This document shows, piece after piece, positions 22,320 through 34,419 of a DNA stretch of 64,000 bases. The stretch lies in contig QNGE01002402.1 in NCBI GenBank assembly GCA_008508345.1, positions 1 to 64,000 on the forward strand, in the 5' to 3' direction. Below the pieces are notes generated by a model. That model was not told the DNA's origin and made no database searches. It saw only the letters and a list, made by a program, of their open reading frames with translations. The stretch comes from Paragonimus westermani (taxonomy: Eukaryota > Platyhelminthes > Trematoda > Plagiorchiida > Troglotrematidae). Within the stretch, counting starts at the first letter, position 1; every line of letters starts with the position of its first letter. The position numbers and the translations under genes are program-made.

Positions 22320-25300
22320 ATTTCGTTTGTTATAGTTGAGTCATTAGACATCTGACTTGTCTTGCACACGAAACGCCTGAAACTTCCTGCGGGTTTTGCA
22401 GGCAAAAATACGCATAGGAAGATCGACCTTGCCCACGCCAACAGCTGAGTACAGGCAACACCGTGTTATTTTCTGAACGCGGTTGTGACTAATTGGTTCT
22501 TCTCGTTCGAATGTGTGCAAATATTTTTGGAGATCAGGACATCGCAGCCCCTGTTCAGGGAGGTCAGCTGAGGATTTGATTTCGTCTGCGCGTGTATTGA
22601 TAATATCCTGGCTACCAGACGTTTTCTGGAAAAACATCTAACGCCCGCAAGAAACTGAACAAACGTCTTGCATTAAAGGGCTTAACCGCTAAGTAAACTA
22701 AATCTGGACTAGACCGAGCGATGGCGAACAGTTAGGCCACAATATTTCCGCAGACAGCAGCAGACTACCCCACTGCATAATCGGGGATGGCTGAGTATGC
22801 TGACTTCCCAACACGACTTCCAAGCTCTATCGTTTCATCCGATTTGTAAATTAACGTCACCCGCTCAGTTTTAACTGCGCATAAATTATGACTCTTCAGC
22901 TGACTTGCTTTGGAGATATTTTGTGCCTTGAAACCGAGGCACGAACCCACCACGACTTTCACATCCGCGAAAGTAGCACTGAGTTCCGGCGTCATACAAT
23001 AATTACAGCAATCTCTTACATTGATTAGATTACCTGGATGCACTGAACACAACTGTGGATATACTCTCAGTCAGTTATTTGCAGTGCGTGACAACCAACT
23101 GTCGTCTATTCACAGCGCCTCAATAAAACCGAAGCGCGTTACAGCATCATCGTGGAAGAGCCCTTAGATGTATGCAAGATTGTAAGACATTTCTGCCACA
23201 CAATCGATGGCAGTGGTTTCATCATTTTTACGAACGCAAGCCTCTTATGTACGCTTTACGGAATTATTCTGGCAGACACCTGTCCGGGAAAACTCGACAT
23301 AAGGAATATGGAGCCCAGTTTTCCGCGTATATCCGTCAAACGTTGCGGTGGATACTTCATCATGAATCTATAGCCCTTCCGAAGCAACTGGCTCTACGTT
23401 GCTTGCCAGCACTGCCGCACAGCAAGAGTTAGACAGTACGTTAATGGTTGGCCTGTAACTCGCCAACCCGTGCGTAGTTATGGTGTCGTTGACAACTTCA
23501 GTCTGAGTTGCTGCGTGTCATCCATCGCTAGGATATCTGAAGAACTGTGAAGAGCGGTTTTTTGATAAGCTGCGAAACACGTCACATCCAGGTGTACGCA
23601 CATTGCGGATAAACTTGTTTCATCCGATGTGAATCGTGACGTACGGCATTTAGCCCGTTGTTGCGTTGGGCGTAAACTCAGCAAGGTCGATTGATATGAG
23701 AGAGAGTCACTGTAAACTTCACCAGCTCCAGACGCTTGTTCCGAACGAATACATCCGTATATGGTAAGACTACCCCGATATTCTGGTGGATAAGCCCCTT
23801 ACTTCTTGTGTATCGACATAGCAGGATCCACAGCGTTAACAGATCAGCTAATAGAATTTGTCGCACACACTGTTATCCAGTACTAGATTGCGAGCTCCGG
23901 TTGTCCTTCGACTACTGCCAATAGTCGCGGTGAGCAATGTGAATCAGTGTAATGTTGACGACCGACCAACCCGTTAAGCACTTTCCGTGTGAGTGCAACA
24001 ACATATCGTCCACAAACAAGAGGCCTAGAAGATTGTCTCATTTGTGAGCACAAGGTTGCATTATTTGCTCGCGAGCGAAAACGACGGAATGAACTAACAC
24101 CGTTAGATGTACTCAGCATTCGTAATTATATCAAAGACGGCATCACCATGCCAGTTTCACTAATCTACGCCTGTCCACTTAGCCTATCAGTTGGCTTTTT
24201 CCGATCGATTAGTAGAGTCAAGAACATGTAGGGCTACATCGGCCAATTTGCGAATTACGTGCGGTCGGTATAAGCAACCAAGGTACAGGGCCAACAACCA
24301 TTGTCCAAAGTTCTTATGGAATGCAGAACCAGTGAATTCGTGTTCCTGCGAACGGACCGAGGCAGTCTTCTGCATCACGCTGCGACCTTCTACGTGAAAG
24401 ACAGTTTCAACCCGTGCGTCTTTTGGAAACGGAGTGCGCTGTATGCTGCATTCTACCCGGCAACATTAATGGACTCAGTCCAAGAGCAGCAGGTCTGCTG
24501 AGTTACCGCATGGTCGTCCTTCACGATCGGACAACCGTAATCTTGTGTGTCTTCATTATCATCGTCTTCCCCTCTCTCATTCCCATTCCTTCTTTTATTT
24601 CGTCCTCCCTTCATATAGTCGGTCCTTCAATCAGTAAATTGTTGCACAATAAAGCAATGCCACCTCCTCATATGTTGATAGCCCCTTCGGCACTCAACAC
24701 AATCATATGCCATCATTTCAGAAGCTCACTTAACCGGGGTCTGACTGGCCAAAACGTGATCTTTACGCTGGGACTGGATCCGTTGTGAAATTACAAACCG
24801 TGTGGACTCGGTTCAAATGAGAGTGTACTGAGGCGCGAATATCACACAATCCTTTTTCCCTTTCAGGAACAACAGTGAACCACGAAATCAGTAGAGGAAC
24901 CACTGCAGATGCCACACAAAGAGACATTTTGTGCAATCAAATAGTCTCTCAAAAACATGGGATCACCACGCTTGGTAAATATAAGACCTTATCGATTGAT
25001 CGCCACAAACTTGCATTCATGGTCTCATTCTTCGTAGTGTTGACACAAACAGCCTTCAAGAAAATTCAACCCAGAATTAGCTCCGGATTTTTTGTACATC
25101 CGTCCAAGATGATCTTTATCCTTAAACTGGGAAGAGTTTAGGAAGGGGCGTTTGCTTTTAATCAGGCTATATATAGTATTTCATCTATTTTCAACATGAT
25201 TTGTGCTGTTTTTAATTTAAATATTGTCTTCACGGTGATGAAGGTAAGGGCATGTAAGCAAGCATGCGCTTGTAGTAATTCGTCTTCTAACCGATACAAT

Positions 25301-25868
25301 TATATGAGGAAGTGAGGGAGTTAGGAGGATATACCAGTTGGAAGAGAACCTGGGTCACTGGTATCTCAACTGGTGATGGTCTGAAAATTCTGCCACGCCT
25401 GCCAGCTCGACCACACAGCCTAGCCGTTGAGCTGGTTGGATTGAGGCCAAGGTTGACGGAACATCCGGACAACCACTTTTGTTGGCGTACTAGCTGGTAT
25501 ACTACCCGGTAATTACCGAGGCTTAGACAGTACGGGGTTTTCATTAGGACGGCCTTTACCTGGTAGCCTGGCACAAAACTTATGGCTTAGAAAACTTAAT
25601 TAGTCTTCACCTAACTCTCATTTTGTGCCATATCAGCGAAGTGGACACCGCTGATCGACCGCGTTTCACTGTGTCCTGCTCAACGTGGGCGGTGTTTTTG
25701 TTTTCGCCTCGGAAACCGTCTTGATATTTGACAAGCAGCAGCTACTGCGCAGAAAAATTTGAAGGTGTGGATATACAGAGGTGCGGTCGGAATTGACAGT
25801 CCACGTTAGTTTTATAGGGCCGCGAAGATGGGGATGATACGTTAGTGTTCGGCTAGTGACTTTTGAAG
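22320..25868. other. Stretch with no supported gene
   Basis: Frames here reach at most 124 codons (24414-24788, plus) and have no recognised domain. If the Penelope-like copy extended upstream, its RT should be on the minus strand here, but no RT motif was found. Sequence just before 25869 may include earlier BEL/Pao sequence that is too decayed to read. Confidence 0.45.
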
Positions 25869-26433
25869 AACAAATTCAGTGTTTGAGTTGGAATTTGTTC
25901 GGCAGGGAATCTCGGAAAAAGGAGCCCTGTCAGTTGAGGATAAAGAAGCCCTAGCTAGGGAGGAGGCTCCTTTATCTTTATCGGATGGTCACTACGAAGC
26001 TGGTTTGCCATTGTGGACAGGGATGAACCAACTACCCTATAATCGTGCGATGTGAGAGCGGCGTCTGCATTCACTTAAGTGAAGGCTCATGAGGGATGCC
26101 GCAGTGGAATCGAAGTATGCAGACGTCACATCCAGCCACTTCAGCAAGGACTCAATAAGAAAAGCTTTCCATCAAAGGGTTAACCGTGCCGGAAGGCGGT
26201 ATCTGCCACATCATCCAGTACTTTACCCGAATAACCCGGATAAGGTGCAAATAGTGTTTGATTGCGCCGTCACGTATCAAGGAGTGCCTGTTAACCACGT
26301 CCTGGTGCGAGGGCCTGATTTGACTAATAATTTTGTCGACATGTTCCTCCGTTTTCGCAAGCGTGCGGCGGCCATCACGGCATATACTCAAGAAATGGTT
26401 TTGCAGGTTCGGGTTCTGAAATGTGACAGGTGA
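25869..26433 (+). pseudogene. BEL/Pao RT N-terminal half
   Basis: From 25889 the frame reads LEFVRQGISEKGALSVEDKE, then HYEAGLPLWTGMNQLPYNRAM, then a TGA, RRLHSLK, a TGA and RLMRDAAVESKYA. The same frame then stays open to 26433, with RYLPHHPVLYPNNPDKVQIV and VRGPDLTNNFVDMFLRFRKR. These are the conserved N-terminal and first palm blocks of BEL/Pao RT. Two in-frame TGA codons (about 26052-26085) and a break after VLQVRV prevent a functional product. Confidence 0.85.
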
Positions 26434-27213
26434 GCTTTAGATTTTCTATGGTGGGGCTCACCTCCTTTGTATGAACCTCTTGAGGTGGGAGTTGAATGGT
26501 CACCCTTTTGGTGTCACTTCTTCACCGTTCTGTGCGAACTTTGTGCTTCGGCGGGTGGCTACTGACCACGCCGAGGATTTCGCGCCCTTAACAATATCAG
26601 TCATAAAGAACTACTAAGTGGATGACTGTTTCTTATCGGTCGGGACGATTGAGGAAGCCATGTCTGTTGTAGGAGGCCTTTGAACCCTGTTATAGAAGGG
26701 GGCGTTTCACCTTACAAAGTGGACATATAATAGCGCCGAGGTTGTTGAACACTTACCCTTGGAGGATAGACTGTACAAAACGGTTAACCTAGACCTAGGA
26801 GTTCCGGCTATCAAAGGACCTTGAGTGTGACATGGGAAGTAATAAATGATTGCTCCCAGTTTCAACTGCACCTTGCGGACAAGTTTTATACCAGGAGGAG
26901 TATATTGTGGAGCGTTGCTTTCTTATATGACCCTTTGGGAGTGGTTGCTCCAATGCTGATTCCAACTCGTAAGCTGCCGCGAGACCTTTGTGGTCGGGGT
27001 CTTAGTTGGGATAGTTTAATAAGAGAGAGCGAAGGTCTTACCTGGAAGAATTGGCTGACAAACATCCCGTCTGTTAAGTCACTTAGTGTCTCGTGTTTCT
27101 CCGGATATATTCACAGAAATCGGAATAGAATTACATTTATTTCGTGGTGCATCCGAGATGGGATACGGTGCAAGTGGTTATATTATGTCCTCAGCGTCCA
27201 ACGGTTCGTCTAA
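26434..27213 (+). pseudogene. BEL/Pao RT catalytic and thumb region
   Basis: About 26480-26640 is a decayed second palm region. A segment around 26600-26640 reads like the catalytic-box context with VDDC-type residues, across frame changes. The frame 26821-27213 holds the thumb: INDCSQFQLHLADKFYTRRS, then SVAFLYDPLGVVAPMLIPTR. This matches the thumb block of the left element (14678-14890) in order and spacing. Confidence 0.75.
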
Positions 27214-27600
27214 GCGCTCCTCCATTTTAGGCACACCAATGGCGGCCGCGCGCAAAACAATTACTATTCGGAGAATTGAACTCAAGGCGGCCGTCTTCGC
27301 AGCAAGACTGATGCGGCTGCTTGTAGGCGAACTGATAAGACGTATGGACGGCGTAGTTTTGTGGACGGAATCAGTGGTAGCATTACAATATATTCGCAAT
27401 ACCACGTCGCACTTTGCGGTGTTCGTCCCAAATCGAGTGAGATTAGTACGCTAGTATACCACTACGTCACAGTGGAGATATGTGCCTCTCGAGCTGAACC
27501 CAGCTGGTGTAGCCTCGAGGAGGATCATTGGCTTTGGGGACCGGACTTTCTGGAGCTTTCAGAGAGCAGCTGGCCAAAGTTGTCACCTTCTACCACACTG
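27086..27600 (+). pseudogene. BEL/Pao RNase H-like segment and linker
   Basis: The 27086-27454 frame holds GIELHLFRGASEMGYGASGY, then ARKTITIRRIELKAAVFAAR and VVLWTESVVALQYIRN. The acidic residue pairs in RRIELKAA and LWTES are the RNase H landmarks (here Glu replaces the Asp of WTDS). From about 27476, VCASRAEP and DHWLWGPDFLELSESSWPK follow, the linker that precedes integrase in BEL/Pao pol. Confidence 0.8.
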
Positions 27601-27939
27601 ACGGACGAGGGCTGCGAGGTTAGGCGTGTTTCAGTTTTTGATACTGTGCATGCAGTGAATCCCACGATATTCCGGTCGGTTAAAATTGGTGAAGGCAGTG
27701 GCATAGCTTTCTCGCCTCTTTAGGTTCGTTTGCTCACTGCTGTCTGGAAACCAAGAAGATTCGGTGGAAACAGGACCACTGAATATATCCGAACTGGAAC
27801 GAACAACCAGCAGTTTGATAATGCTCGTCCAAAAAGAGTAGTTTCCAGGTGACACGAAATACCTCAAGGCTGAGCCCATTAACATGAGGCGTATAGGCCA
27901 TCTGCCCCGGTTGAGACCAGTATTACTAGACGGTTTATT
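27601..27939 (+). other. BEL/Pao pol linker, no readable domain
   Basis: About 340 bp between the RNase H/linker block and the integrase zinc domain. The plus strand has fragments consistent with a variable pol linker, interrupted by stops (for example TAG at 27721-27723). Nothing else was recognised. Confidence 0.4.
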
Positions 27940-29112
27940 GTCTTGGAGGCAGGGAAAGTAGTAGCGCCGACAAATTCTGTTGTTCTACAGTCGCATGGTA
28001 CAGTCGTAGAGCTCATAGTCAGGCATCGCCACGGGATGGAAGGTCACATGTGTGCCACGCATGTACTTGCATCCATTCAGACGAAATTTTGGGTGTTAAA
28101 GGGAATGGCGACCGATAGGCGTGTGATTAATAAGTGCTACAGATGCAGATCACTGTTTTCTAAGCCATATGAGCAGCCAATGGCTTCATTACTAATAAGT
28201 AGAGTGACTGCTGATGGGTATCTATCCCGATATACTTGAGTGGGCTGCTTCGGTCCTTTCAAGGTCAAGATAGGTAGAAGCGAGCACAAGCGTAACGACT
28301 GCGTGTTTATCTGTTTTCAGACTCGTGCTATCCACTTGGAGGTTACTCATTCACTATCTAGTGATTCCCTCATGATGGTACTTATCACATTTGTCAGTAG
28401 ACGAGGAGCTCCGGATGATATGGTGACAACGGTACCAACTTCATAGGAGCAGGTTCAGGGCTGCGGAAGAGACTGCAAGCTTTGGGTCAAAGAAAAATTG
28501 CTGGCTACTTGCCAATTCTTAAAGCTGATTGGCATTTAAACCCACCTGACTTTAGCCACCGAAGTGGAATATGGGAAAGAATTATAAGTACTGACCGGTT
28601 AACCGTTACTTCAATCAATCATCAGCAGGCTGTGAATGAAAAGATATTGGTGAGTTACATGGTGGAGGTGGAACGAATAATTACCAATCGTCCGCTTGTA
28701 CTCGTCTATGATGCTCCTCAAAATCCGAAGGCAGTGAGACCTAGCGATCTGTTATTGTTCCGGTCGAATCGGGGTTTTCTAAATGAGGAAGTTACATTAT
28801 CAGAGGGCTATACTAATTGTTGGAGGCAAGCCCAGCAGCTCGCTTGCGCATTCTGGAAACGGTGGTGACGTGACTACCCGCCTGGGTTTTAGGCTCACCA
28901 CGAGTGGTTCATTACTTCACGCTAGTTGCAGGCCGGGGACTTCGTCCTCCTTTGTGACACTTCAACTCCTTGAGGTATTTGGTCGAATGGAGTAGTAGCC
29001 AATGCATCCCAAAGATCAGACAATCACGTAAGACAAGTAATCGTGGAAACATCACAAGGTGTTGTAAGGCACGATGTGCGATCGCTGTGTCTTCTGGAAG
29101 GGCATGGCAGGG
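27940..29112 (+). pseudogene. BEL/Pao integrase, frameshifted
   Basis: 27943-28239 carries the H2C2 zinc domain: RHRHGMEGHMCATHVLASIQ, then KCYRCR. 28240-28446 carries the first core strands (CFGPFKVK, TRAIHLEVTHS), but the segment with the first catalytic Asp is short by a few bases and starts after a TGA. DNGTNFIGAG lies at about 28418-28450 in a shifted frame. GIWERI, with the catalytic Glu, is at about 28572-28590. RPSDLLLFRSNRG and the C-terminal LQAGDFVLLCDTS and NHVRQVIVETSQGVVRHDV follow to about 29100. The second acid and the Glu are thus kept while the first is lost. Confidence 0.85.
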
Positions 29113-30299
29113 GGTAATTCTGATAAGTGAGGAGCTCTTCGAAGGTTTCCAGTGTCCTATCATTCAATGACCTTCGTGAGTTGCATGGGAAGCTCAAGTG
29201 ACTTTCGAAGCTCGGAGTTGGATTTGTTGAAGCCCATCTGGTACGTTTGTCATCTTTGCTTGGTGTGGTGCGGAGAGGTGAATCCGTTGAGGCGTGTTTG
29301 GTTAGTTTGCAAAAAGCCATCATAAATTTGACTTTATTAGACTTTGCTGTGTGCAGTAAACGGTCATGACGAATTTTGTACCATGACTGCACAGTATTTA
29401 CTTTTTTTCTTATGTACCTATCATCGCTTATCTAGTAAAACTTTCCTTCTTAATAATGTTTGATATATACCCGCCTTCATCCGCACCCGATTGTTTTTAT
29501 GAACTCATTCCCCGTTGACTGGTGGCCGTTGGTAGATTCTAGTCTTGTTTGTTCCCTTTTGAACTCCTTCCTTTCGGATAATTTGTGTATCCGATTTATT
29601 CACTTTCAAGGTCAGAGCGCCATTATTGTAATTTTATTCAAAATTGCCGAATAAACTCCGGTCCTTTCGGCCGACTTTTCTTACGCTTTTTGGACTTGAG
29701 AGATAGTTCCGTTAACCCGACCGTCTGAATAAGCGTTATTGAGGTTGTCAAGTACGCGTTACTGACTGAATCACCGCCAAATCTCCAAGAGCGATTTAAC
29801 ACCATATATAATTGTACCAGCCAGAAAATAGGCTATGGAAAATAGCCATCAGTCACTTATTCTGCGCATCACACTGTAACAATTTTTCAGGTTCGAAAAT
29901 GTGAAAGTCTGAATCATCATTACTCGTCAAAACGCGTATTTTACCTCTGATGTTTCTAAAAGTTAACTGGCCCCCGAATAGAATGGTCTTTTGTTTTACC
30001 GCATCAATTTGGCGGTCGTGTGAATGGCCAGCTGCCTATTATTGTACTGTAGCACGCGTGCTATCGATGTAAATTTTAAAATACGTGCGCGGCACTTTCC
30101 TTATTCCACAATACCGAAACTGTCACGCGCACATTTTGAACTGCCTACTGATACTCATTTTTCATTGTTTTATTTCAGGTGGCCCATCTGTGTACTACTA
30201 AGCGTTTTCCACACCACATGAACGATCATAAAAAGAGGACATGGTTTCCTCTCATTGTCTGAGTTGTTTAAATGACCCTGAGGACCCTCTGGTGATATG
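29113..30299. other. Stretch with no supported gene
   Basis: Downstream of the second BEL/Pao pol. If an LTR existed here it has no visible partner. Open frames are below 125 codons and without motifs. Confidence 0.5.
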
Positions 30300-31450
30300 T
30301 GATTAACAGGTCTGAGCTTGGCGCCGTGTCGATCACCGCTTGGTCTTCAACGTGGCATTCTATTCCACTTCCGCAAAACCTTTGGCCATCAGTCCTTATT
30401 GCTGACTGCTCGGTACTAGACTTTGAGAACCCCTTATTCTAGATCATTTCATAGGGCAGGATACGTCCGGACAAAACCGCCCTGGTGTTTTCAAAGATGC
30501 GAATGTTAATCTGGTAGAATCTTCTTGGACCGTGACCAAACATATTCCGGTCCAACATTCCCCCTTGGTCACTCTTCCTTTTTCCCCTGATTTCTACGGG
30601 AGTCTCTGAAGTGTCACTTCTCCGCCCCCATTGTTTCTCATCTACATTCTATCTCCTGCACACCATCTTCAGCAACGCCCTCCTCTACGTTGTTGGACCA
30701 AGCATTTTGAATGCCACTTGGCCTGTCGCATTACAGGCGGACACTGAACTGAATGAGCGCACGGAAGACGATTGGATTATTCAGTGAACAAGAGCTATTG
30801 GGATGCCAGTCCTCGCCAATGATCTCCTGATTCACAGTGTGTTCAAAAAAGTAGACGTCGCTGAAAAATTACAAAATCTGAAAAGGATTTAAGTGTCTGG
30901 ATGTCGCGTACTTACACTCCCACTGATCATCTGGGAATGGTTGCAAAAATGCTGCTCGCTTTTGGGGTAATAAATCAAAATCTTCATCTCCTAGACTAGG
31001 AGATGTTTGTAGAACGCTTTTGGGTTTGTGTAAGATGATTGGCTAAGTATAAATTATGTCATGTGCACCGGCTCGATGAAAGGCATGCCGCTGTTTAAGA
31101 TGTTTAACATTTGACCGCCCAGCTGGCTACTGGCTTGCGACACGTAGTGTTTGAATCTCCACTTGAAATTCTTGACCAATACCTACTTGAATTTAGACGA
31201 CTACGTGATGACTTGGTTGTCGCACACTTGGCGCAGAAGTCGTCCAGCAGTATTGCATCTTGGTGAGTGATAAAGGCCGATAAGAACGTGACAAGAATCC
31301 CTGAAAGCTCTGTCTACTGACATCTCCTAGACGGCGATTCTTTCATCACAAAGTCATCAAGCTGAAACGGTTATCCATCTGAGGTCGTTATTTACCATTT
31401 CAGAGATCGTTTTAAAATACCGTTTAGTTACCTGGAGCCCTGCTAGTCTC
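30300..31450 (+). mobile_element. Decayed second copy of the CR1-like element (ORF2 3' part)
   Basis: Short nucleotide blocks match the first copy in the same order. The RT palm end with cagcaacgccct occurs at about 30671 (compare 3843-3854). gacgattgg occurs at about 30768 (compare 3938). cttgaaattcttgacc occurs at about 31159 (compare 4351). cagagatcgttttaaa occurs at about 31402 (compare 4599). Upstream, about 30300-30430 resembles the first palm region. The distances differ by indels and no frame over 60 codons survives. It is a 5'-truncated dead copy. Confidence 0.75.
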
Positions 31451-32874
31451 GCGATTTTATTCTATTCTTGGTACTTGTGGTTGACGGACGACTCCGGGAT
31501 GTTCAGGCAGATCACTGGGTTATAGCCCAGTGAACTGAGCCTCCAATTAAGGCTCCATAAGGATTGCTGATACTGTTAAGAACACACCCTGGCACAACTT
31601 TAAATGCAACTAGACGATGCAGGACATTAACGTTACGGCAAGTATCTGCCTTTTCCCTTGTGTTCAGTTATTTCGTGAATTCCTGTTTTCAGAGACTACC
31701 AACAATAGCCGATTCTAAGGTATATAAACTTGAGCGTCGTAGCGCTGAGTGCGTAGTCAATGGGGAGATCACATCCACTGTCACTTTGTATGAAGGCTTC
31801 TTCAGGTTGGGTGACTAGCGACCGACTGGCCACCGGGACATCATTTAGTATCAGGTCACAATTGATAAACGAAATGCCTTGCACTTTAGTCATCCAACCA
31901 CAAGATGACTGATGTGGCAAGGTCACTGTGGACTTCCCAGTAACCTCAAAATCCATGCAAATTGACGGATACTTTACCGGCACCGCCCTGTTATTAAATT
32001 TCACCCTTTTAATGTAAACTTACTATGAAGCCCCAAAATCAGAGCTAATGCACCAGCACAAGTACTGCAGCTTCCTTCACAGATGTGTGAAATTCCACTT
32101 CACTTTCGTTGCTTTGGCTGTCGCTGAAAATGGTGCTCAACGACGGTTTAAACTTTTGGGGTCGTCAAAAGTTCCTGTTGTCGGTCACTCCCTGTGGTGG
32201 CTAGTGCGTGATTGTGCTACAGGTTCCCTCACGTTCCTCCCCCGTGTTCCTTAACTTGCGTTCGTTGGGGTCTGTACGCTCATGCGGTTGAATCTATGCT
32301 CGGCGGTCAGCCTACGTGCACCGTACCGTCACAACGCCACGACCTATGGTTCGAGACACTGACGTCTATGTGCGACGGTCGGCCTACGTGCACCCTACAG
32401 TCACGACGTGAAAATGGCACTGAATTGTCGGAATACGTTAATTATATGTACGTGTTATCATTGTCCGGAATATTCTGTCCGAATTCATAAAGCCTCTTTG
32501 CTTTCTGTTCCCCTTCATTAGAAATCCTCTTGCTGTGCTTGCTGGTCCAAAGTCAAACGGTGTGTAACATGTTAAGTGGTGCATCACTTACCGTTGCCAG
32601 TGACGTCCGTGCGGTCATTCGTCAACACTTTCACTCGGACCCGCTTGCGTGGGTGAACAACGCGAAACTCACCTTCAGAGGCATCACCAATGATTAGTGG
32701 GGCTGCACACGGTCCCTGTTTGCGTTTCAACGTCGAAGGTGGTGCAGTGTTTGAGGTCGATGCAACTGAACCTACATAGTTAATTATATCATAGCTTACC
32801 TGGCGAGGGGTTTGTAACTGTCCTGTGCAGATGGGGCAGTGCAATATGCAGGGTAGCACGCCCCTTGGGGTGCT
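31451..32874. other. Mostly unassigned DNA, includes a short tandem duplication
   Basis: No recognised gene. A 91-codon minus frame (32584-32859) has a CPIC pair and basic residues and lies directly after the broken end of the RTE-type fragment; I cannot assign it. A 102-codon minus frame (31696-32004) is also unassigned. A perfect short inverted repeat, actggg/cccagt with a 6-base loop, lies at about 31516-31533. Confidence 0.45.
32293..32414. repeat. Imperfect tandem duplication, period 72 bp
   Basis: tctatg at 32293 and again at 32365 starts two related blocks. Both contain a CGGTC(A/G)GCCTACGTGCACC core followed by a GTCAC(A/G)ACG segment. The similarity covers about 48 bases of each 72-bp unit, and no third unit is seen. 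Confidence 0.7.
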
Positions 32875-33258
32875 TCAACAGCTCCAGAGAACGTTACGAG
32901 CAACTGAATTGAAGGCAGCCCTCGGGTCCAAAAATACCACGACCGTCGGTTGCCTATATGAATGCCGCGGTTTCAAGATCCATCGTAGAGTAAAAGTGTG
33001 ATCAACACACCCCCGACCAAATCTGAACCCTGCTTGTTCTTCTCGTATCTGGCTTTCTCTGGGTTTAGTGAGCCGACGTAAAATGAAGCCAGTGAGTAAC
33101 GTGGACGCAACAGACACCAAACTGATGCCTCTGTAGTTGTCACATAGACTTCGAGACCCCTTTTTGAAAACGGGAATGACTGTAGATATGCACCAATCAC
33201 GCGGTACCTCTTTAGTCTCCCAGATCGTCTGAAGGAGTTTTGTCAATTCCGATAGCAA
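32875..33258 (-). pseudogene. RTE-type reverse transcriptase fragment
   Basis: A 127-codon frame with RT fingers and the first palm motif, FLDPRAAFNS, near residues 108-117. The catalytic Asp-Asp box is not present. The preceding frame (33427-33212), with KAPGRDLLSFSFL, overlaps it in another phase, which marks a frameshift between the two. In an intact element the enzyme would make target-primed cDNA. Confidence 0.8.
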
Positions 33259-34060
33259 CCTCAGTGCACCACCCTAGAAAAGAGAAGGAGAGGAGGTCTC
33301 GTCCAGGAGCCTTATTACGCTTCAATAACTTTTGCTCCAGGACCACTCCTGCTTCCGACCGAGGACCGTCTGAAATGCAGTAGCTGCCCAATCGAGTCCC
33401 GTCGTACACATGATCTGGTTGGGGCAAACTGAAGTGCTCTTGAAAATGTTCAGCACACCTGTCAAGTCGGCGCGACTGGCTGATGATAAGTAAACCATCT
33501 TTTTCACATATGGTCTCACTTACATCGACTTGACGGTCAGAACAACCATAGATCAGGGATAAACCCTTCTGCTATTCCAAGATAAAAAGGCTTTATTCAT
33601 CCCTCCCGATTGTTGAACCAAGTAGTGCTCACGGTCTTTGCGCAAGCTTTTAGTCAAATTACGTTTAAGCTCTCGACGGTCGTTATCATATTCAGAACCA
33701 GGTGGGATAGAGCGACGCTTGCTCATAAGATTTATCGACGTGACTGAAATCCATTTTTATCAAAACCGAACAGTTCCTCCGGAACATGCCTGCTCAAAAC
33801 AAGCTTTGATAGCTCCGGCGATTTGTTCCCAGTGTTCGTTAGGATCATTCTTCTGACTCGAACTGGGCAACTTCGTCACCAACGCCTTTTGGTAAGCGTT
33901 CTTTACATCCTCATCGCTCGAACACCAGTTAGACACCATGCATTTACGAGCGTTAGTCCTCTGGGCAAATAACAAAACGAAACGGGCACGCACAACGGCA
34001 TGGTCTGAGTCGAGGCGGTTGCTCCAAAAGGCACGACAGTCCTTAACAGAATGGCGCCAC
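32875..34060 (-). mobile_element. RTE-type non-LTR retrotransposon fragment
   Basis: Reading leftward from about 34060: an endonuclease end with LDSDHAVVRARF (about 34005-33970), a linker frame (33993-33760), then RT fingers and palm in 33427-33212 and 33258-32875. RT blocks include VIPVFKKGSRSLCDNYRGIS, REEQAGFRFGRGCVDHTFTL and VVVFLDPRAAFNSVARN. The FLDPRAAFNSV block holds the first catalytic Asp in the style of RTE-clade elements. The sequence breaks right after NVLWSC at 32875, before the catalytic Asp-Asp box, so the copy is 3'-truncated or interrupted. Frame changes occur near 33550 and 33330. Confidence 0.8.
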
Positions 34061-34419
34061 GTTTAACTAACTGCTATATAATACAACGGTGTCCACCGTT
34101 GGGAAGCACACAGAGGTCTGAACACCGCTGCGCTCAGCGGATGTACTCGAAGCTACATCGGGCTTCTGAGAGATATTTGATGTTTTTCGACCGTATTGGA
34201 TAATACGCCGGCGGTCACGGTCAACCAGTGGGCGATCGGAGTGTTCTTTGTTTAAGGGTACATATTCTAACCCCCTTCTTCCTGATACGGAAGACAGCAG
34301 TGCCGCAACTATAAAAATAGTTCTGCTGTATGCCCATAGGATTGTGCCTCACTGCCTAAGCACTCCTACGCGGTCAGNAGCCATTTAGATCAAAACAATA
34401 CACAATCCCGACCACTTCG
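34061..34419. other. Stretch with no supported gene; one ambiguous base
   Basis: About 360 bp between the RTE-type and transposase fragments. Position 34378 is an N. No motif was recognised. Confidence 0.5.

Larger units (their letters stand above)
25869..29112 (+). mobile_element. Second BEL/Pao element, pol only, decayed
   Basis: The plus strand carries RT, RNase H and integrase of BEL/Pao type, read across many frames. The order and blocks match the left element but on the opposite strand and with clear sequence divergence, so this is a different family member. No LTR pair, gag or protease could be seen around it, suggesting a fragment or an older copy whose ends have decayed. Confidence 0.85.

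Noticed and set aside
22344..23052. Minus frames of 95-97 codons as the RT of the Penelope-like copy
   Set aside because: No RT motif can be read in any of these frames.
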